Source: an uncultured Clostridia bacterium
GTDB lineage: Bacteria > Bacillota > Clostridia > Oscillospirales > Oscillospiraceae
Assembly (NCBI GenBank): GCA_946187475.1
Contig: CAMHRJ010000001.1
Span: forward strand, 1-30,243
Direction: 5' to 3'
DNA: 30,243 bases
Below the pieces are notes generated by a model. It was not told the DNA's origin, did no database searches, and saw only the letters and a program-made list of their open reading frames with translations. Within the stretch, counting starts at the first letter, position 1. Every line of letters begins with the position of its first letter. Made by a program: the position numbers and the translations under genes. Shown piece after piece: positions 29,276 through 30,243 of the stretch.

Positions 29276-30243
29276 TTATCTTCCGCTGCGCTCGGCGCGG
29301 AGCGCAATGAGCTGTGCCGCAATGGAAATTGCGATCTCCTCCGGGGTCTCCGCCCGGATGCTGAGGCCGATGGGCGACGTGACGCGCTCAAAATCCGCGT
29401 CAGTGAAGCCGTATTCCTCCTTCAGCCGCGCCGTGACCCCGGCAATCTTTCGCCGACTGCCGATGACGCCGATGTAGCAGGCGGGGCTCATCATCGCCTG
29501 GGCCTGCACCACGCTGTCGAAGGCGTGGCCGCGGGTCATGACGCAGATATAATCCTCCGGCGTGATCGTAACGGAGGCGGCAAGGTTCGTAAAGTCAATG
29601 AGGCGCACGTCCTCCGCATCCGGGAACAGCTCCCTCTTTGCAAACTCCGGCCGATCGTCCATGGCGACGCAGCGAAAGCCCACGCCCGCCAGCACCGGCA
29701 CCAGCGCCTGCGCCACATGGCCGCAGCCGAAAACCAGAACCCGGCCGGAGCTTTGAATTTGCTCCACATAGAAATCGCGCCCAGCCAGTTCTTCCCGCAT
29801 GGGCTTGCGGCGCATGGCGTCCCGAAGCTCATCTGGCGCATGGATGCCCACAAATCCCCGCGCTCTGGTGTACAACCCCAGACATCCCCCAGCGGAGAGC
29901 TCGGAGATCAGCCAGAGGTCGTGACCCTCAGCGAAAAGCGTCTCCGCTTCCTCCGCGAGAGCGAGCACACTTTCATCGCCCGCTTCGAGGAAGTGGAAAA
30001 ACACCTGCACGTCGCCGCCGCAGATCATGCCGAGATCCTGCACATCGTTTTTGGAGAGCAGGAAGCTCTGCTCGCAGCTTTTTCTGCTCTGCAGCACCTC
30101 CTGTGCCAGCTGCTCGGAGCGGTATTCCACCGCGCCGCCGCCGATGGTGCCGCAGATGCGGCCGGATTTGGAAATGAGCATTCTGGAGCCCGCGCCACGA
30201 GGCGTAGAGCCGGAGGAAGCCACCACCGTGACGAGCACGAGAT
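29276..30243 (-). CDS. xdhC: XdhC-family molybdenum cofactor maturation protein (5' end outside window)
   Basis: The visible 322 residues cover nearly the whole protein; about 10-20 N-terminal residues lie beyond the right edge. The XdhC/CoxI domain shows GSTPRGAGSRMLI and GTIGGGAVE. A C-terminal Rossmann domain starts at VLVFGCGHVAQALVP. Both domains and the later GVIGSRRK and P-I-G-L stretches are classic XdhC features. XdhC binds Moco, protects it and promotes its sulfuration before insertion into xanthine-dehydrogenase-type hydroxylases. It leads the operon in this window, followed by the GTPase, radical SAM and MoeA-like genes, all on the same strand. Confidence 0.92.
   Translation of the reverse strand, partial: LVLVTVVASSGSTPRGAGSRMLISKSGRICGTIGGGAVEYRSEQLAQEVLQSRKSCEQSFLLSKNDVQDLGMICGGDVQVFFHFLEAGDESVLALAEEAETLFAEGHDLWLISELSAGGCLGLYTRARGFVGIHAPDELRDAMRRKPMREELAGRDFYVEQIQSSGRVLVFGCGHVAQALVPVLAGVGFRCVAMDDRPEFAKRELFPDAEDVRLIDFTNLAASVTITPEDYICVMTRGHAFDSVVQAQAMMSPACYIGVIGSRRKIAGVTARLKEEYGFTDADFERVTSPIGLSIRAETPEEIAISIAAQLIALRAERSGR

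Noticed and set aside
25933..30243. In-frame selenocysteine (TGA) codon in the maturation operon
   Set aside because: All genes read through without internal TGA; any selenium link is only by resemblance to selenium-dependent hydroxylase clusters.

Overview
The window reads as a chromosomal segment from a high-GC, strictly anaerobic Firmicute, most like an Oscillospiraceae-type gut bacterium (Oscillibacter, Flavonifractor, Dysosmobacter or Lawsonibacter-like). This is an inference from GC-rich coding, strong AGGAGG-type ribosome binding sites, consensus sigma-A promoters with 17-bp spacers, an oxygen-sensitive class III ribonucleotide reductase, and an iron-sulfur ene-reductase next to molybdenum-enzyme maturation genes. 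I saw no tRNA, rRNA, CRISPR, insertion sequence or phage gene.

Layout. 1-984 (+): end of an MFS/GPH-type transporter, translationally coupled to a PIG-L/LmbE deacetylase. 1037-2362 (-): NhaC antiporter. 2584-4089 (+): M32 carboxypeptidase. 4171-9330 (-): a four-gene dlt-like operon in the order adenylation enzyme, carrier protein, MBOAT, then a membrane-anchored SGNH domain fused to a PgaB/IcaB-like polysaccharide deacetylase. 9515-11080 (+): cardiolipin synthase, divergent from the dlt-like operon. 11128-14115 (-): nrdD-nrdG operon, with the glycyl-radical C-terminus of NrdD encoded as a separate 51-residue gene and two NrdR-box-like sites at the promoter. 14302-17942 (-): heterodimeric ABC exporter. 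18148-19401 (-): PucR/CdaR-type regulator. 19845-25504 (+): reductive catabolic cluster of MFS transporter, Fe-S/FMN/FAD ene-reductase, DUF3237 protein and two short-chain dehydrogenases. 25624-30243 (-): ABM-domain protein, then a molybdoenzyme maturation operon (MoeA-like protein, radical SAM enzyme, COG0523 GTPase, XdhC) running off the right edge.

How the genes work together. The dlt-like operon should activate an amino acid, load it on a carrier, pass it across the membrane and place it on a cell-surface glycan. The fused deacetylase and the loss of the usual MBOAT histidine make it a non-standard version. The cluster at 19.8-25.5 kb looks like import and stepwise reduction of an enone or other cyclic unsaturated ketone, probably controlled by the divergent PucR regulator. 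The right-hand operon would mature a molybdenum hydroxylase not encoded here. Convergent gene pairs are separated by compact perfect hairpins that probably terminate in both directions.

The strongest candidates for undescribed biology are the dlt-like operon (4171-9330), the split class III ribonucleotide reductase (11647-14115), the ene-reductase/SDR/DUF3237 cluster (19845-25504) and the radical SAM-containing molybdopterin cluster (25933-30243). All family calls were made by eye from motifs, without database searches.
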